Position numbers and translations under genes: made by a program. Shown here piece by piece: positions 36,579 to 45,861 of a stretch of DNA of 64,000 bases. Position 1 is the first letter of the stretch, and each line of letters begins with the position of its first letter. This stretch comes from Saccharopolyspora rosea (lineage in GTDB: Bacteria; Actinomycetota; Actinomycetes; Mycobacteriales; Pseudonocardiaceae): NCBI RefSeq assembly GCF_025643595.1, contig NZ_CP102826.1:3162001-3226000 (forward strand). Reading direction: 5' to 3'. A model generated the notes under the pieces. The model did no database searches, was not told where the DNA came from, and worked only from the letters and a program-made list of their open reading frames with translations.

Positions 36579-39440
36579 TCACCGGCCCGCGACTCCCAGC
36601 GCGCGGGCCACCGCGGTGGCCAGGTGCAGTGGTTCGGTGCCGGTGGCCTGGCGCAGTTGGGTGCGGCAGCTGAACCCGTCGGCGACGACCTCGGTGCCGG
36701 GTTCCGCGGCGCGCACGGCCGGCAGCAGGGCGTGTTCGGCGCAGGCCATCGAGACCTCGTAGTGGCCGCGTTCGAAGCCGAAGTTGCCCGCCAGTCCGCA
36801 GCACCCGGAGTCGAGCACGCGCGCCCGCAGGCCGGTGGCCTCCAGCGCGGCCCGGTCGGCGGTGAAGCCCAGTTCGGAGTACTGGTGGCAGTGGACCTGC
36901 ACCAGGGCGTCCGGGCCGGTGGTGGGCTGCTGCCAGCGCTCGCGGGTCGGTTCGACCGCTTCGGCGAACGTGCGGGTCGCCTCGGCCAGCGCGGTGACCG
37001 CCGGGTCCTGCGGTGCCAGTTCGAGGGCGTCGTTGCGCAGGAACGCGGTGCAGCTGGGTTCCAGGCCGATCACCGGCAGGCCGCGTGCCACGTCCGGGCG
37101 CAGCAGCCGGGCGGTGCGGCGCAGCACGCGGCGGGCGGTGCCGAGCTGGCCCGTGGAGTACCACGTCAGCCCGCAGCACATCGGCTCGCGGGGGATCCGC
37201 ACGGAGTGGCCCAGCGCCTCCAGCGCCGCCACGGCGTCCCGGCCGACGTCCGGGTCGAACCGGTTGGTGAAGGTGTCGGGGAAGACCACCACGGCCGGAC
37301 CGGTCGTCGACGAGCGCCGCCGGGACCACCACACCTGTAGTGGTTGCTCGGCCAGGGGCGGGATGTCGCGTTCCGGCGCGATGCCGCCGAGTCGCTTGAG
37401 CAGCGGCGCGAGCGGCCCGGACAGCACGCGGTTCGCCAGCGCCGGAGCACGGTGCGCCAGCGCGAGCCACAGCGGCAGGAACCCCATGGAGTAGTGCGCG
37501 GCCGGGCGCGGGCGGTGCCGGTAGTGGTGGTGCAGGAACTCGGCCTTGTAGGTGGCCATGTCGACGCCGACGGGGCAGTCGGTCTTGCAGCCCTTGCAGG
37601 ACAGGCACAGGTCCAGCGCGTCGCGGACCTCGGGCGAACGCCAGCCGCGGTCGACCAGCCGACCGGCCAGCATCTCGAACAGCAGGTGCGCCCTACCACG
37701 GGTGGAGTGCTTCTCCTCGCGCGTGGCCCGGTAGCTGGGGCACATCACCCCACCTGTGGTGTTCAGGCACTTGCCCATGCCGACGCACCGGCGGGTGGCC
37801 GGGGCCAGGTCTCCGGAGTCGGCGTGCAGCGCCAGCGTGGTGCGGGTGGGCAGGCGCGGGGGTGCGACGAGCAGTCGCAGGTCGGCGTCGACGGGTCGGG
37901 GACGCACGATCTGGCCGGGGTTGAGCAGGTCGGCGGGGTCGAAGGCGGCCTTGAACCGCTCGAAGGCCCGGATCACCTCCGGCGGGTACATGATCGGCAG
38001 CAGTTCGGAGCGGGCCTGGCCGTCGCCGTGCTCGCCGGAGATCGAGCCGCCGTGCGAGACCACCAGGTTCGCCGCCGCCTTCAGGAACGCCCGGTACTCG
38101 GCGCTGCCGGGGCTGGTGCGCAGGTCGAAGTCGATGCGCACGTGGATGCAGCCGTCGCCGTAGTGGCCGTAGGTGACGCCCCGGCGGCCGAACCGGGTCA
38201 GCAGCGCGTCGAACTCGCGCAGGTAGGCGCCGAGCCGTTCCGGGGGCACCGCCGCGTCCTCCCACCCCGACCAGCGCTCCGACCCGTCGGCCATCCGGGT
38301 CGAGTAGCCCGAGCCCTCCTCGCGGATCTTCCACAGCGCGGCCATCCGCACCGGGTCGGTGTGCACGACGCTCTCGGCGCGGTCGCCCATCGTGCGCACG
38401 ATCCGGTCGGCCGCCGCGGCGGCCTCGCCGACGTCCTGGCCGCCGGTCTCGACCAGCAGCCAGCTGCGACCGCCGGGCAGCAGCGGCAGGGCCGGCGAGT
38501 CCGGGTTGCGGCGCCGCACCACCTCCACCAGCTCCGGGCTCAGCCCCTCGATCGCCAGCGCGTCCAGCCCGCGCAGCCGGGGGACCTCGTCGGCGGCCGA
38601 GTAGACGTCCGGGAAGCCCAGCACGGCCATGGCGCGCGCGGCGGGGGACTCGACGAGCTCGACGGTGGCGCCCAGCAGCGTCGCGCAGCTGCCCTCGCTG
38701 CCGACCAGCGCGCGGGCCAGGTGGAAACCGTTCTCCGGGAGCAGCTGGTCGAGGTTGTAGCCGGACACGCGCCGCGTCAGGTCCGGGAAGGACCGCCGGA
38801 CGAGCTCGGCGGTGTCGTCGCGCAGCGCCACCAGGTCGCGGTACAGGCGTCCGGTGCGGTCGCCGCGCGCGCACTGGCGCTCCAGCTCCGCGCGGGAGGT
38901 GGGACCGAGCTGCAGCCGCGTGCCGTCGGAGAGCAGCACGTCCAGCGAGCGCACGTTGTCGACGGTCTTGCCCCAGGCCACCGAGTGCGTGCCGCAGGAG
39001 TTGTTGCCGATCATGCCGCCGAGCGTGCAGCGGCTGTGCGTGGACGGGTCGGGGCCGAAGGTCAGGCCGTGCCCGGCGACCGCTGACCGCAGCACGTCCA
39101 GCACCACGCCCGGCTGCACCCGGGCGAGACGGCGGTGCGGGTCGATGTCCAGGATCCGGTTGAGGTGGCGGGAGAAGTCGAGCACCAGACCGGGACCGCA
39201 GGCGTTGCCCGCGATGCTGGTGCCCGCGCCGCGGCTGGTGATCGGCACGCCGTGGTGCCGGGCGAGGTCCACCGCGGCGGCCACGTCGTCCTCGGTGCGC
39301 GGGAAGACCACGCCCACCGGCACCCGCCGGTAGTTCGAGGCGTCGGTGGAGTACAGGGCGCGGGTGCCCGGGTCGAACCGGACCGGTCCGGACACGGCGG
39401 CGCGCAGCTCGGCGGCGAGCGCCCCGGCGGTGGCGGTCAT
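36579..39440 (-). CDS. FAD/Fe-S D-2-hydroxyacid dehydrogenase (YdiJ/D-2-hydroxyglutarate dehydrogenase-like), 953 aa
   Basis: A single chain fuses a FAD oxidase with a GlpC-like iron-sulfur half. The FAD_binding_4 domain (~30-210) contains PITSRGAGTSIAGNACG, and the FAD-oxidase C domain (~215-520) contains GHYGDGCIHVRIDF and GGSISGEHGDGQAR. Two [4Fe-4S] motifs follow (CVGMGKCLNTTGGVMCPS and CLSCKGCKTDCPVG), then two CCG domains (PMCCGLTWYS and SGCCGLAGNFGFERGHYE). E. coli YdiJ has this layout and oxidises D-2-hydroxyglutarate; D-lactate is the other candidate. ATG at 39440 follows GGAAGGAA. It occupies the place of Rv1482c in the mycobacterial order. Confidence 0.85.
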   Translation of the reverse strand: MTATAGALAAELRAAVSGPVRFDPGTRALYSTDASNYRRVPVGVVFPRTEDDVAAAVDLARHHGVPITSRGAGTSIAGNACGPGLVLDFSRHLNRILDIDPHRRLARVQPGVVLDVLRSAVAGHGLTFGPDPSTHSRCTLGGMIGNNSCGTHSVAWGKTVDNVRSLDVLLSDGTRLQLGPTSRAELERQCARGDRTGRLYRDLVALRDDTAELVRRSFPDLTRRVSGYNLDQLLPENGFHLARALVGSEGSCATLLGATVELVESPAARAMAVLGFPDVYSAADEVPRLRGLDALAIEGLSPELVEVVRRRNPDSPALPLLPGGRSWLLVETGGQDVGEAAAAADRIVRTMGDRAESVVHTDPVRMAALWKIREEGSGYSTRMADGSERWSGWEDAAVPPERLGAYLREFDALLTRFGRRGVTYGHYGDGCIHVRIDFDLRTSPGSAEYRAFLKAAANLVVSHGGSISGEHGDGQARSELLPIMYPPEVIRAFERFKAAFDPADLLNPGQIVRPRPVDADLRLLVAPPRLPTRTTLALHADSGDLAPATRRCVGMGKCLNTTGGVMCPSYRATREEKHSTRGRAHLLFEMLAGRLVDRGWRSPEVRDALDLCLSCKGCKTDCPVGVDMATYKAEFLHHHYRHRPRPAAHYSMGFLPLWLALAHRAPALANRVLSGPLAPLLKRLGGIAPERDIPPLAEQPLQVWWSRRRSSTTGPAVVVFPDTFTNRFDPDVGRDAVAALEALGHSVRIPREPMCCGLTWYSTGQLGTARRVLRRTARLLRPDVARGLPVIGLEPSCTAFLRNDALELAPQDPAVTALAEATRTFAEAVEPTRERWQQPTTGPDALVQVHCHQYSELGFTADRAALEATGLRARVLDSGCCGLAGNFGFERGHYEVSMACAEHALLPAVRAAEPGTEVVADGFSCRTQLRQATGTEPLHLATAVARALGVAGR

Positions 39441-39546
39441 CGGCGTTCCTTCCAGTCGCGATCGTCGTCCGGACCCGAGTCTGCCCGCGCGCGGTGCTGT
39501 AGGTGAACCACGACACGGAACGCTCATTTCTGTATGGAGGCGATGA

Positions 39547-40323
<777 letters not shown>

Positions 40324-40417
40324 CCGGTCCACAGTGGACTTCTCACCCGCCGGGCACGGCGGGTCCACCATCGACGGTGCGGGGACGCACCCCGCACGAG
40401 CACAGCGGAGGATGTAC

Positions 40418-41185
40418 GTGAGCGGACTGCTCGAAGGCAAGCGGATCCTGGTCACCGGGGTGATCACCGACTCGTCGATCGCCTTCCACGCCGCCCGGGT
40501 GGCCCAGGAGCAGGGCGCCGAGGTGGTGCTCACCGGATTCGGCCGGATGAGCCTGGTGGAGCGGATCGCCGGACGGCTGCCGAACAAGGCGCCGGTGCTG
40601 GAACTGGACGTCACCAACAGCGAGCACCTCGACACCCTGGCCGACCGGGTTCGCGAGCACGTCGACGGGCTCGACGGGGTGCTGCACTCCATCGGTTACG
40701 CCCCGCCGTCCTGCCTGGGCGCGGACTTCCTCGCCGCGCCGTGGGAAGACGTGTCCACCGCGCTGGAGATCTCGGCGTACTCGCTGAAGTCGCTGAGCGC
40801 CGCGACGCTGCCGCTGCTGGGCCAGGGCGCGTCCATCGTGGGCATGGACTTCGACGCCCGGGTGGCGTGGCCGGCCTACGACTGGATGGGCGTGGCCAAG
40901 GCCGCCCTGGAGTCGACCTCCCGCTACCTGGCGCGCGAGCTGGGCCCCAAGGGTGTGCGGGTCAACCTGGTCTCGGCCGGACCGGTGCGCACCATGGCGG
41001 CCAAGTCGATCCCCGGTTTCGGCGAGCTGGAGGACGCCTGGGGCGACAAGGCGCCGCTGGGGTGGGACGTCAACGACCCGGCGCCGGTGGCCCGGTCGGT
41101 GTGCGCGGTGCTGTCGGACTGGCTGCCCAAGACCACCGGTTCGATGATCATGGTCGACGGCGGCGTGCACGCACTGGGCATGTGA
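40418..41185 (+). CDS. inhA: Enoyl-ACP reductase, InhA type
   Basis: This 255-residue NADH-dependent enoyl reductase belongs to the FabI/InhA group. [20 protein letters not shown] is the InhA nucleotide motif. VLHSIGYAP contains the Ser that in Mycobacterium contacts isoniazid-NAD, and [20 protein letters not shown] holds the Phe-Tyr-Lys triad. Similarity to mycobacterial InhA is higher than to enterobacterial FabI in these motifs. GTG at 40418 is favoured because GGAGG lies seven bases before it, whereas ATG at 40412 is too close. It is cotranscribed with fabG (94-base gap) and precedes hemH by 57 bases. Confidence 0.94.
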   Translation: MSGLLEGKRILVTGVITDSSIAFHAARVAQEQGAEVVLTGFGRMSLVERIAGRLPNKAPVLELDVTNSEHLDTLADRVREHVDGLDGVLHSIGYAPPSCLGADFLAAPWEDVSTALEISAYSLKSLSAATLPLLGQGASIVGMDFDARVAWPAYDWMGVAKAALESTSRYLARELGPKGVRVNLVSAGPVRTMAAKSIPGFGELEDAWGDKAPLGWDVNDPAPVARSVCAVLSDWLPKTTGSMIMVDGGVHALGM

Positions 41186-41242
41186 TCCCCCTCCGGTGCC
41201 CCCGGATGCGCGAGTGCGGTTGCGCAGCGTCATCATGGTCCG

Positions 41243-42265
41243 GTGAGCTTTGACGCGCTGCTGTTCCTGTCGTTCGGGGGCCCGGAAGGCCCAGCTGATG
41301 TCCGCCCGTTCCTGGAGAACGTCACCCGCGGGAGAGGGGTGCCGCCGGAGCGGTTGGACGAGGTCGCCGAGCACTACCACCACTTCGGCGGGGTGTCGCC
41401 GATCAACCGGCTCAACCGGGAACTGATCACCGCGCTGGAGGCCGAACTGCGCGCCCGGGGGCGCGAACTGCCGGTGTACTTCGGGAATCGCAACTGGCAC
41501 CCGATGGTGGAGGACACCGTCGCGCGGATGGCCGACGACGGGGTGCGCCGGGCGCTGGTGTTCGCCACCTCGGCATGGGGCGGTTACTCGGGATGCCGCC
41601 AGTACCACGAGGACATCGCCCGGGCCCGCGCCGCGGTCGGGGAGCGGGCGCCGGAACTGGTGAAGCTGCGCCAGTTCTTCGATCACCCGCTGTTCGTGGA
41701 GGCCAACGCCGACGCGGTCCGGCGCGGTTTCGCCGAACTGGACCCGGCCGTGCGCGACCAGGCCCGCCTGGTGTTCACCGCGCACTCGATCCCCACCAAG
41801 GCCGACGCGCTGGAGGGACCGGACGGCCGCCCGCAGTGGTACTCCCGTCAGGTCGCCGAGGCCGCGCGGTTGGTGGCCGAGCAGGCCGGGGTGGACGCCT
41901 ACGACGTCGCGTGGCAGTCGCGGTCCGGCCCGCCGGAGGTGCCGTGGCTGGAGCCGGACATCTGCGACCACCTCGACGACCTGCACGCCAAGGACGTGCC
42001 GGCCGTGGTGGTCAGTCCGGTCGGCTTCGTCTCCGACCACCTGGAGGTCATCTGGGACCTCGACAACGAGGCCAGGGAGAAGGCCGCCGAGCTGGGCATG
42101 GGCTTCGCCCGGGCGGCCACCGCCGGCCCGGATCCGAAGTTTGCCCAGATGATCTGCGAGCTGATCGCCGAACACCTCGACGGCGCCCCGCCGCGCAAGC
42201 TGTCCACGATGGCCGCGGCGGGCTGCACCACCAACGGCGAACCCTGCGCGCCGGGCTGCTGCTGA
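41243..42265 (+). CDS. hemH: Ferrochelatase (coproporphyrin-type, with [2Fe-2S] cysteines)
   Basis: This 340-residue enzyme inserts Fe2+ into coproporphyrin III (the actinobacterial route) or protoporphyrin. Catalytic His181 lies in [11 protein letters not shown], and [13 protein letters not shown] and [15 protein letters not shown] are conserved. Cys118 in [12 protein letters not shown] and the C-terminal Cys328, 335, 339 and 340 ([14 protein letters not shown]) are the likely ligands of the [2Fe-2S] cluster reported for mycobacterial ferrochelatase. GTG start. It ends the fabG-inhA-hemH unit, and a perfect terminator follows at once. Confidence 0.94.
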   Translation: MSFDALLFLSFGGPEGPADVRPFLENVTRGRGVPPERLDEVAEHYHHFGGVSPINRLNRELITALEAELRARGRELPVYFGNRNWHPMVEDTVARMADDGVRRALVFATSAWGGYSGCRQYHEDIARARAAVGERAPELVKLRQFFDHPLFVEANADAVRRGFAELDPAVRDQARLVFTAHSIPTKADALEGPDGRPQWYSRQVAEAARLVAEQAGVDAYDVAWQSRSGPPEVPWLEPDICDHLDDLHAKDVPAVVVSPVGFVSDHLEVIWDLDNEAREKAAELGMGFARAATAGPDPKFAQMICELIAEHLDGAPPRKLSTMAAAGCTTNGEPCAPGCC

Positions 42266-42272
42266 ACGCCAG

Positions 42273-42316
42273 CGCGAAAAAGCGGGGCACCGGTCGCGGT
42301 GCCCCGCTTTTTCGCG
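42273..42316. terminator. Strong bidirectional terminator
   Basis: CGCGAAAAAGCGGGGCACCG and its exact complement form a 20-bp stem with a 4-base loop. The A5/T5 tracts give a U-rich tail in both directions. It separates the convergent hemH and 42322-43095 genes. Confidence 0.92.
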
Positions 42317-42321
42317 TCGGG

Positions 42322-43095
42322 TCAGTGCTTTCCGGCCTGCCCGGCCAGGACGCGCACCATCTCGGCGACGGCGGCGCGGCGGGCGCTGCGCACCGCGTCG
42401 AACAACGGGCGCAGCGCTTCGGTGCGGGCGCGGGTCGCCGAGGCCGACAGCGCGCCACCCGGCGAGTCGTCGGTGGCCACCCAGAGGATCGCCTCCACCT
42501 CGCTGGCCCGCTGCAACACCCGCAGCGCGCGTTGCGGCGCGTTCTGCGGCCACGGGGGAGTGGGCCGCGAAGCGACCGTGCGGGCGATCTCCTCCCGCAC
42601 GTTGGGCCGGTGCTTGGCGACTCCGAGGTCGGTCAGCGTGCTCGCGGCCTCCCGCATCGCCGAGGACATGCCGTGCTCGGCCTCACCGATCGGCACGTGC
42701 TCGGGCGGGGCCAGTTCGCCGAGTCCGAAGACCGTCCAGCGCAGCACCCCGTCGGCGACCTCGTGCGGGACCAGGCCGATGCGGGCCTCGGGCAGCACGG
42801 CCGCCTCGCCGTGGCGCATGGCGTGCTTGGCGAACGGGGTGGCGCCGTCCAGACCGCGCGCGTCCCCGGGCACGGGCAGCACCAGCTCGCCCCCGGCCGC
42901 ACCGGCCTTGCGCAGCGCCGCCAGCAGCAGCGCGGGACCGTCGGGGACGTCGTCGGGTCCGGGGAGGTCGAGCCGGGCGGCCGTGTCGGCGTCGGCGGCG
43001 CGCACCTCGTGCGCATCGGCCCACGGGTGCAGGGCGTCCAGCACGTCGTCCGAGGCGGCCGCACCGTGCAGCCAGGCCGAGGTCCAGACAACCAT
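42322..43095 (-). CDS. Conserved actinobacterial hypothetical protein (Rv1486c-like position)
   Basis: This 257-residue soluble protein has no recognised domain. It starts MVVWTSAWLHGAAASDDVLDAL and contains conserved-looking GGELVLPVPGDARGL and WTVFGLGELAPPEHVPIGEA. The C-terminal ~90 residues are helical, with AEMVRVLAGQAGKH at the end. In Mycobacterium tuberculosis the gene after hemZ, Rv1486c, is also an opposite-strand hypothetical of similar length, so it is probably orthologous by position. ATG at 43095 is chosen over GTG at 43116; neither has a clear ribosome site. Function unknown. Confidence 0.78.
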   Translation of the reverse strand: MVVWTSAWLHGAAASDDVLDALHPWADAHEVRAADADTAARLDLPGPDDVPDGPALLLAALRKAGAAGGELVLPVPGDARGLDGATPFAKHAMRHGEAAVLPEARIGLVPHEVADGVLRWTVFGLGELAPPEHVPIGEAEHGMSSAMREAASTLTDLGVAKHRPNVREEIARTVASRPTPPWPQNAPQRALRVLQRASEVEAILWVATDDSPGGALSASATRARTEALRPLFDAVRSARRAAVAEMVRVLAGQAGKH

Positions 43096-43233
43096 CGTCG
43101 CGCTTGGGCAAGGCACGTCGCCCAGGGTAAGGACCCCGGCACGGTCCCGGCTGGCGGGGGCGGTCGGATGTGATCCACGCCGGCGGCGTGCCGCGTGTCC
43201 ACCGGGAGGGTGATCGGATTACCGTGACCCCTC

Positions 43234-44037
43234 GTGCGTTCGGTGAACTACGGCAAGGACATCCTGGCGGGACCCCGGCGGCGCGCGGTGCCGGAGGTTC
43301 CTGCTGAGCCGGGGCTGGTGGTCGAGGATCCCGCGAGCGGTTTCTGCGGCGCGGTGGTGCGGGTGGAGGCCGGTGCGGTCGTGCTGGAGGACAGGCACGG
43401 CAAGCAGCGGGTGTTCCCGATGCGGCCGGCGGCGTTCCTGCACGAGGGCGAACCCGCCACGCTCGTGCCGGTGCGCCGCGCGCCGGACCGCCCGGCCCGG
43501 TCGGCGTCGGGGTCGGTGCGGGTGGAGGGCCTGCGGGCCCGCGCGGCGCGCGGCAGCCGCATCTGGGTCGAGGGCGTGCACGACGCCGAGCTGGTCGAAC
43601 GCGTCTGGGGCCACGACCTGCGCGTCGAGGGCGTCGTGGTGGAGCCGCTGCACGGCGTGGACGACCTGCCCGGTCTGCTGGCCGAGTTCGGCCCGGAGCC
43701 GGGGCGGCGGGTCGGGGTGCTGGTGGACCACCTGGTGTCGGGCAGCAAGGAATCCCGGCTGGCGGCGGACATCGACGACCCGCACGTGCTGCTGCTCGGC
43801 CACCCGTACGTCGACATCTGGCAAGCGGTCAAGCCCGCGGCGGTGCGCATCGACGCCTGGCCGGAGGTGCCGCGCGGCGAGGACTGGAAGCAGGGCGTGT
43901 GCCGACGGCTGGGCTGGGGCGAACCCGCCGACGGCTGGCGCCGGGTGTTGGGGTCGGTGTCGAGCTTCCGGGACCTGGAGACACCGCTGATCTCAGCGGT
44001 GGAGCGACTGATCGATTTCGTCACCGAACCTGCCTGA
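43234..44037 (+). CDS. DUF3097 family protein
   Basis: This 267-residue protein resembles the actinobacterial DUF3097 family. An N-terminal barrel (~25-95) is followed by SRIWVEGVHDAELVERVWGH, DLRVEGVVVEPLHGVDDL and RVGVLVDHLVSGSKES, then HVLLLGHPYVDIWQAVKP. The strand-acidic-turn pattern (VEGxxDAELVE ... VDHLVSGSKES) resembles a Toprim-type fold, which suggests nucleic-acid or nucleotide chemistry. That is inference only. GTG at 43234 is assumed. It interrupts the mycobacterial order between the hypothetical gene and the NfeD gene. Confidence 0.8.
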   Translation: MRSVNYGKDILAGPRRRAVPEVPAEPGLVVEDPASGFCGAVVRVEAGAVVLEDRHGKQRVFPMRPAAFLHEGEPATLVPVRRAPDRPARSASGSVRVEGLRARAARGSRIWVEGVHDAELVERVWGHDLRVEGVVVEPLHGVDDLPGLLAEFGPEPGRRVGVLVDHLVSGSKESRLAADIDDPHVLLLGHPYVDIWQAVKPAAVRIDAWPEVPRGEDWKQGVCRRLGWGEPADGWRRVLGSVSSFRDLETPLISAVERLIDFVTEPA

Positions 44038-44138
44038 TCCTCGGGCCCGCTGAAGCCGACGGGCCGGCGAAATCACGCGTTGATCACGCCGTGACGTCCT
44101 GGCCTCGCGGGGGCCCGCGGCGGTGCCACCATGGAGCC

Positions 44139-44570
44139 ATGACGCCCGCGTTGCTGTGGCTGATCGCCGGGGTGGTCCTGGTCGTGGCCGAGACCCTGTC
44201 CGGCGAGTTCGTCCTGGTGATGCTCGGCGTGGCGGCGCTGGGCGCGGCCGGGGCGGCGGCGCTGGGCGCGTCGCTGGGGATGGACGTGCTGGTGTTCGCC
44301 GTGCTCGGGCTCGGGCTGGTCGTGACGGCGCGCCCGGCGTTGAAGCGGCGGTTGCAGGTCCAGCACGAGCTGAAGACCAATGTGGACGCTCTGGTCGGCC
44401 GGAAGGCCGTGGTCGAGTCCACTGTGGATGCCCATGGTGGGCGGGTGCGCATCGGCGGAGAGTTGTGGTCGGCGCGGGCGTTCGACGAGACACAAGTGAT
44501 GCAGGCCGGCGAGACGGTGCTCGTGATGGAGATCTCCGGAGCGACCGCCGTGGTGTGGGCCGAGCCCTGA
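44139..44570 (+). CDS. NfeD-family membrane protein
   Basis: This 143-residue protein has three N-terminal helices (LLWLIAGVVLVVAETLSGEF, LVMLGVAALGAAGAAALG and DVLVFAVLGLGLVVTA). A C-terminal OB-fold domain follows with LVGRKAVVESTVDAHGGRVR, the NfeD signature. NfeD proteins work with SPFH/stomatin proteins in membrane microdomains. The SPFH gene follows ten bases after its stop, and the same pair is Rv1487-Rv1488 in M. tuberculosis. Confidence 0.93.
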   Translation: MTPALLWLIAGVVLVVAETLSGEFVLVMLGVAALGAAGAAALGASLGMDVLVFAVLGLGLVVTARPALKRRLQVQHELKTNVDALVGRKAVVESTVDAHGGRVRIGGELWSARAFDETQVMQAGETVLVMEISGATAVVWAEP

Positions 44571-44580
44571 GGAGGCTGAT

Positions 44581-45807
44581 GTGGGGGCAGAACTGATCGC
44601 CCTGGTGATCATCGTCCTGTTGGTGATCGTGGTGGCGGTGAAAGCCGTGCTGGTCGTGCCGCAGGCGCAGGCGGCGGTGGTCGAACGGCTCGGCCGGTTC
44701 CGCACCGTGGCCGCCCCGGGCCTGAACTTCCTGATGCCGTTCCTGGACCGGGTCCGGGCGCGCATCGACCTGCGCGAGCAGGTGGTGTCGTTCCCGCCGC
44801 AGCCGGTGATCACCCAGGACAACCTGACCGTGTCGATCGACACGGTGGTGTATTTCCAGGTCACCGACGCGCGGTCGGCGGTGTACGAGATCTCCAACTA
44901 CATCGTCGGCGTGGAGCAGCTGACGACCACGACGCTGCGCAACGTGGTCGGTGGCATGAGCCTGGAGGAGACGCTGACCTCCCGCGACCAGATCAACACC
45001 CAGCTGCGCGGGGTGCTGGACCAGGAGACCGGCCGGTGGGGCATCCGGGTCGCGCGGGTGGAGCTGAAGGCCATCGACCCGCCACCGTCCATCCAGGACT
45101 CGATGGAGAAGCAGATGCGCGCCGACCGGGAGAAGCGCGCGATGATCCTCAACGCCGAGGGCGAGCGGGAGTCGGCGATCAAGACCGCCGAGGGTCAGAA
45201 GCAGGCCGCCATCCTCGCCGCGGAGGGCCAGAAGCAGGCGGCGATCCTGGCCGCCGAGGCGGACCGGCAGGCCGGCATCCTGCGGGCGCAGGGCGACCGG
45301 GCCAGCCGGTACCTGCAGGCCCAGGGGCAGGCCAAGGCGATCGAGAAGGTCTTCGCCGCGGTCAAGCGGGGCAAGCCCACGCCGGAGCTGCTGGCCTACC
45401 AGTACCTGCAGACGCTGCCGCAGATGGCGCAGGGCGATGCCAACAAGGTGTGGGTGGTGCCCAGCGACTTCAGCAAGGCGCTGGAGGGCTTCGCCCGCAG
45501 CCTCGGCGCACCCGGCGAGGACGGTGTGTTCCGCTACGAGCCCCCGGCCGAGGAACCGCCGGAGACCGCGCCGGAAGCGGAGGAGGAGTCGGTCAAGTCC
45601 TGGTTCGACACCACCACCAGCCCGGAGGTCGCCGAGGCGGTGCGGGCCGCCGAAGCGGTCGCCCGCAAGGAGGTGCCGAGCCCGACGTCGATCGGCGGGA
45701 CCGGCGCGCTGCGCCCGGGGGCGCTCGGCGAGCCGGGCGCGCTGGCCCAACCGCCCGCGTCGGCACCGCCGGCCCGGCGCGAGGACGAGCAGCGCGACCA
45801 GGACTGA
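44581..45807 (+). CDS. SPFH/band 7 (stomatin-like) membrane protein
   Basis: This 408-residue protein has an N-terminal membrane helix (LIALVIIVLLVIVVAVKAVL). The band 7 domain follows (~25-200; RLGRFRTVAAPGLNFLMPFLD and TSRDQINTQLRGVLDQETGR). A coiled Glu/Lys/Ala region comes next, with three tandem repeats of QKQAAILAAEG near 205-235. The last ~80 residues are acidic and Pro-rich, longer than in short stomatins. GTG follows GGAGG. It forms an operon with NfeD and converges on the acyl-CoA ligase gene. Confidence 0.93.
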   Translation: MGAELIALVIIVLLVIVVAVKAVLVVPQAQAAVVERLGRFRTVAAPGLNFLMPFLDRVRARIDLREQVVSFPPQPVITQDNLTVSIDTVVYFQVTDARSAVYEISNYIVGVEQLTTTTLRNVVGGMSLEETLTSRDQINTQLRGVLDQETGRWGIRVARVELKAIDPPPSIQDSMEKQMRADREKRAMILNAEGERESAIKTAEGQKQAAILAAEGQKQAAILAAEADRQAGILRAQGDRASRYLQAQGQAKAIEKVFAAVKRGKPTPELLAYQYLQTLPQMAQGDANKVWVVPSDFSKALEGFARSLGAPGEDGVFRYEPPAEEPPETAPEAEEESVKSWFDTTTSPEVAEAVRAAEAVARKEVPSPTSIGGTGALRPGALGEPGALAQPPASAPPARREDEQRDQD

Positions 45808-45818
45808 CGCGAAGTCGA

Positions 45819-45851
45819 AGCGGCCCGGAGGACCACGTCCCCCGGGCCGCT
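45819..45851. terminator. Hairpin between convergent genes
   Basis: AGCGGCCCGG pairs with CCGGGCCGCT around a 13-base loop between the SPFH and acyl-CoA ligase stops. Confidence 0.65.
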
Positions 45852-45861
45852 GTGCACTGCG

